A stretch of DNA of 64,000 nt from an uncultured Pelagibacteraceae bacterium. GTDB lineage: Bacteria > Pseudomonadota > Alphaproteobacteria > Pelagibacterales > Pelagibacteraceae. The notes under the pieces are model-generated. The model was not told the origin of the DNA. It saw nothing but the letters and a program-made list of their open reading frames with translations, and did not search any database. The stretch spans positions 1-64,000 of the forward strand of contig CACNFL010000002.1 in the NCBI GenBank assembly GCA_902619745.1, given 5' to 3'. Position numbers and translations under genes: made by a program. This document shows positions 62,372 to 64,000 of the stretch, one piece after another (the first letter of the stretch is position 1; each line of letters opens with the position of its first letter).

Positions 62372-62939
62372 TCATATAGATTTTTATTTCGATATAATTA
62401 GCCCATATGCATACATCGCACACAAAAAAATTCTTAAACATAAAAATATCACATTTAATTACAAACCAATTTATTTAGGAGGTCTTCATAAGCTAGCTGG
62501 AATTGATTCTCCTGCATTTAATAAATATAAATTAAAAAATAATATTAACGATTGCAATCTGGTATCTGAAAAAAATAACATTGAATTCAAGTGGAATTCT
62601 AATTTTCCAATAAATTCTTTAAATATAATGAGAGGATATATTAGTGTTAGTAAGGATAAGCAAAACGATTACTTGAATTGTTTTTTTGATGCTTATTGGA
62701 AAGATAATTATGACTTATCAAATATTGAGAATATGTCTAAATTAATAAGAGATTTAAATATTGATAGTGAAGAATTTTTTCAATCTATAAAAGAACAATC
62801 AGTTAAAGATAAATTAATTAAATTAACTACTGATGCTTTTGAAAAAGAAGTTTTTGGTACTCCAACTTTTATAATAAATGATAAAATTTTTTGGGGTCAG
62901 GATAGACTTGAATATGCTTTGGAAGAGTTAAAAAATTAA
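62364..62939 (+). CDS. 2-hydroxychromene-2-carboxylate isomerase-like / kappa GST DsbA-family protein
   Basis: IDFYFDIISPYAYIAHKKI; EVFGTPTFIINDKIFWGQDRL. Confidence 0.87.
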   Translation: MSNHIDFYFDIISPYAYIAHKKILKHKNITFNYKPIYLGGLHKLAGIDSPAFNKYKLKNNINDCNLVSEKNNIEFKWNSNFPINSLNIMRGYISVSKDKQNDYLNCFFDAYWKDNYDLSNIENMSKLIRDLNIDSEEFFQSIKEQSVKDKLIKLTTDAFEKEVFGTPTFIINDKIFWGQDRLEYALEELKN

Positions 62940-63319
62940 ACTATTTTAAACTTGCTATTACTCATAGATGCAAAACCGCCGTCTATATGGGATGTTTTTT
63001 TATAACCCATGTCCATTAAAGATTTAACTGCTAAGGCAGATCTTACTCCACCTGCACAGAACAAAACAAATTCTTTATTTTGATCAAGCTGACCATTTTG
63101 AAACACAGGACTATTTGGATCAAGATAAACTTCTAACATTCCTCTAGGTATATGAATTGCTCCATCAACTCTGCCTGCAGCATCTAATTCATTAACCTCC
63201 CTTACATCTATAAGATTACAACTACTATCTTTTACCAATTTATAAGCTTGATCAGCATCAATAGTTTTAATTTCATTCATGGCTTCAGATACTAAATTTT
63301 GAATTGATTTTATATTCAT
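62936..63319 (-). CDS. rhodanese-like domain protein
   Basis: LIDVREVNELDAAGRVDGAIHIPRG; VLFCAGGVRSALA; start MNIKSIQ (63319) preferred. Confidence 0.88.
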   Translation of the reverse strand: MNIKSIQNLVSEAMNEIKTIDADQAYKLVKDSSCNLIDVREVNELDAAGRVDGAIHIPRGMLEVYLDPNSPVFQNGQLDQNKEFVLFCAGGVRSALAVKSLMDMGYKKTSHIDGGFASMSNSKFKIV

Positions 63320-63357
63320 AAAACTAATATATAGTAAATAATAAAAAATATATAGTC

Positions 63358-64000
63358 GTGCTTCCAAAAATTTTTAAACCATATAGATCATTTAAAAAAA
63401 ATTTAGTTAGAATTGGACCTAGAACAGATGGTGGATACGTAATTGACAAAAGAGTAATCAAAAAAAGTAATACAATAATTACATTTGGCTTAAATGATGA
63501 TTGGGAGTTTGAAAAAGATTTTTTAAAATTCAACAAAAATTGCAAAATAATAGCTTATGATCATACTGTTGATAAAGAATTTTGGAATAAAAGATTTAAA
63601 AAAAATTTAATTGATCTTCTTAAATTTAAGAAGCTTAATATAAAGAAAATAACAGATATATTTAAACATTATGAATATAGAAGTTTTTTTAAAAATAAGA
63701 ACAATCATTATATAAAAAAAGTTGTACTAAATAAAAAGAATAGAAATGAAGTTTCTATTAAACAGATTTTAAGTAATCAAAAAAATATTATACTTAAAGT
63801 TGATATTGAAGGAGATGAATACAATTTATTAAATAAAATAAATAAAGAATATAAAAAAATCAATTTACTTATAATTGAATTTCATAAAGTTTCAAAAAAT
63901 ATCAATAAAATAAAAAAATTTATCCTTGGTAAAAAATTTAAAATCATTCATATTCATGCAAATAATTTTGGTAGTATAGATAAAAATAGCAATCCTAATG
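63358..64000 (+). CDS. FkbM-like methyltransferase, 3' truncated by window edge
   Basis: Own translation from GTG: VLPKIFKPYRSFKKNLVRIGPRTDGGYVIDKRVIKKSNTIITFGLNDDWEFEKDF...IILKVDIEGDEYNLL. Confidence 0.6.
   Translation, partial: MLPKIFKPYRSFKKNLVRIGPRTDGGYVIDKRVIKKSNTIITFGLNDDWEFEKDFLKFNKNCKIIAYDHTVDKEFWNKRFKKNLIDLLKFKKLNIKKITDIFKHYEYRSFFKNKNNHYIKKVVLNKKNRNEVSIKQILSNQKNIILKVDIEGDEYNLLNKINKEYKKINLLIIEFHKVSKNINKIKKFILGKKFKIIHIHANNFGSIDKNSNPN

Noticed and set aside
1-64000. CRISPR arrays, insertion sequences, integrases, rRNA operon, prophage
   Set aside because: No spaced direct repeats, transposase/integrase ORFs or rRNA sequence noticed by reading; a tool-based scan would be needed for a firm negative.

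Overview
This is a 64 kb, very AT-rich, gene-dense chromosomal window. Its gene content and small intergenic distances are typical of a SAR11/Pelagibacterales alphaproteobacterium; taxonomy is inferred from protein character only. Core blocks are: a complete nuoA-N Complex I operon (minus strand) followed by the start of birA; tRNA-Asp, tRNA-Val and tRNA-Leu; the tig-clpP-clpX-lon proteostasis block; pabA/B/C-like genes; mnmA, a cysQ-like gene and recX. Accessory blocks are: (1) a UbiA/DprE1/DprE2-like three-gene set resembling decaprenyl-phospho-arabinose synthesis; (2) a TRAP transporter (dctPQM) with an apparent intra-operon terminator, divergent from a GMC oxidoreductase; (3) a carbamoyltransferase cassette (NodU/SxtI-like, SxtJ-like, DUF5989-like small protein, SGNH hydrolase); (4) a compact sulfonate/sulfite module (xsc, suyAB, YeiH-like and TauE-like exporters, aprMBA, plus two small uncharacterised genes). 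I see no CRISPR array, transposase, rRNA operon or prophage. The best candidates for something under-described are the sulfonate-to-APS/export module with its unknown small genes, the sxtIJK-like cassette abutting xsc, and the DPA-like cassette.
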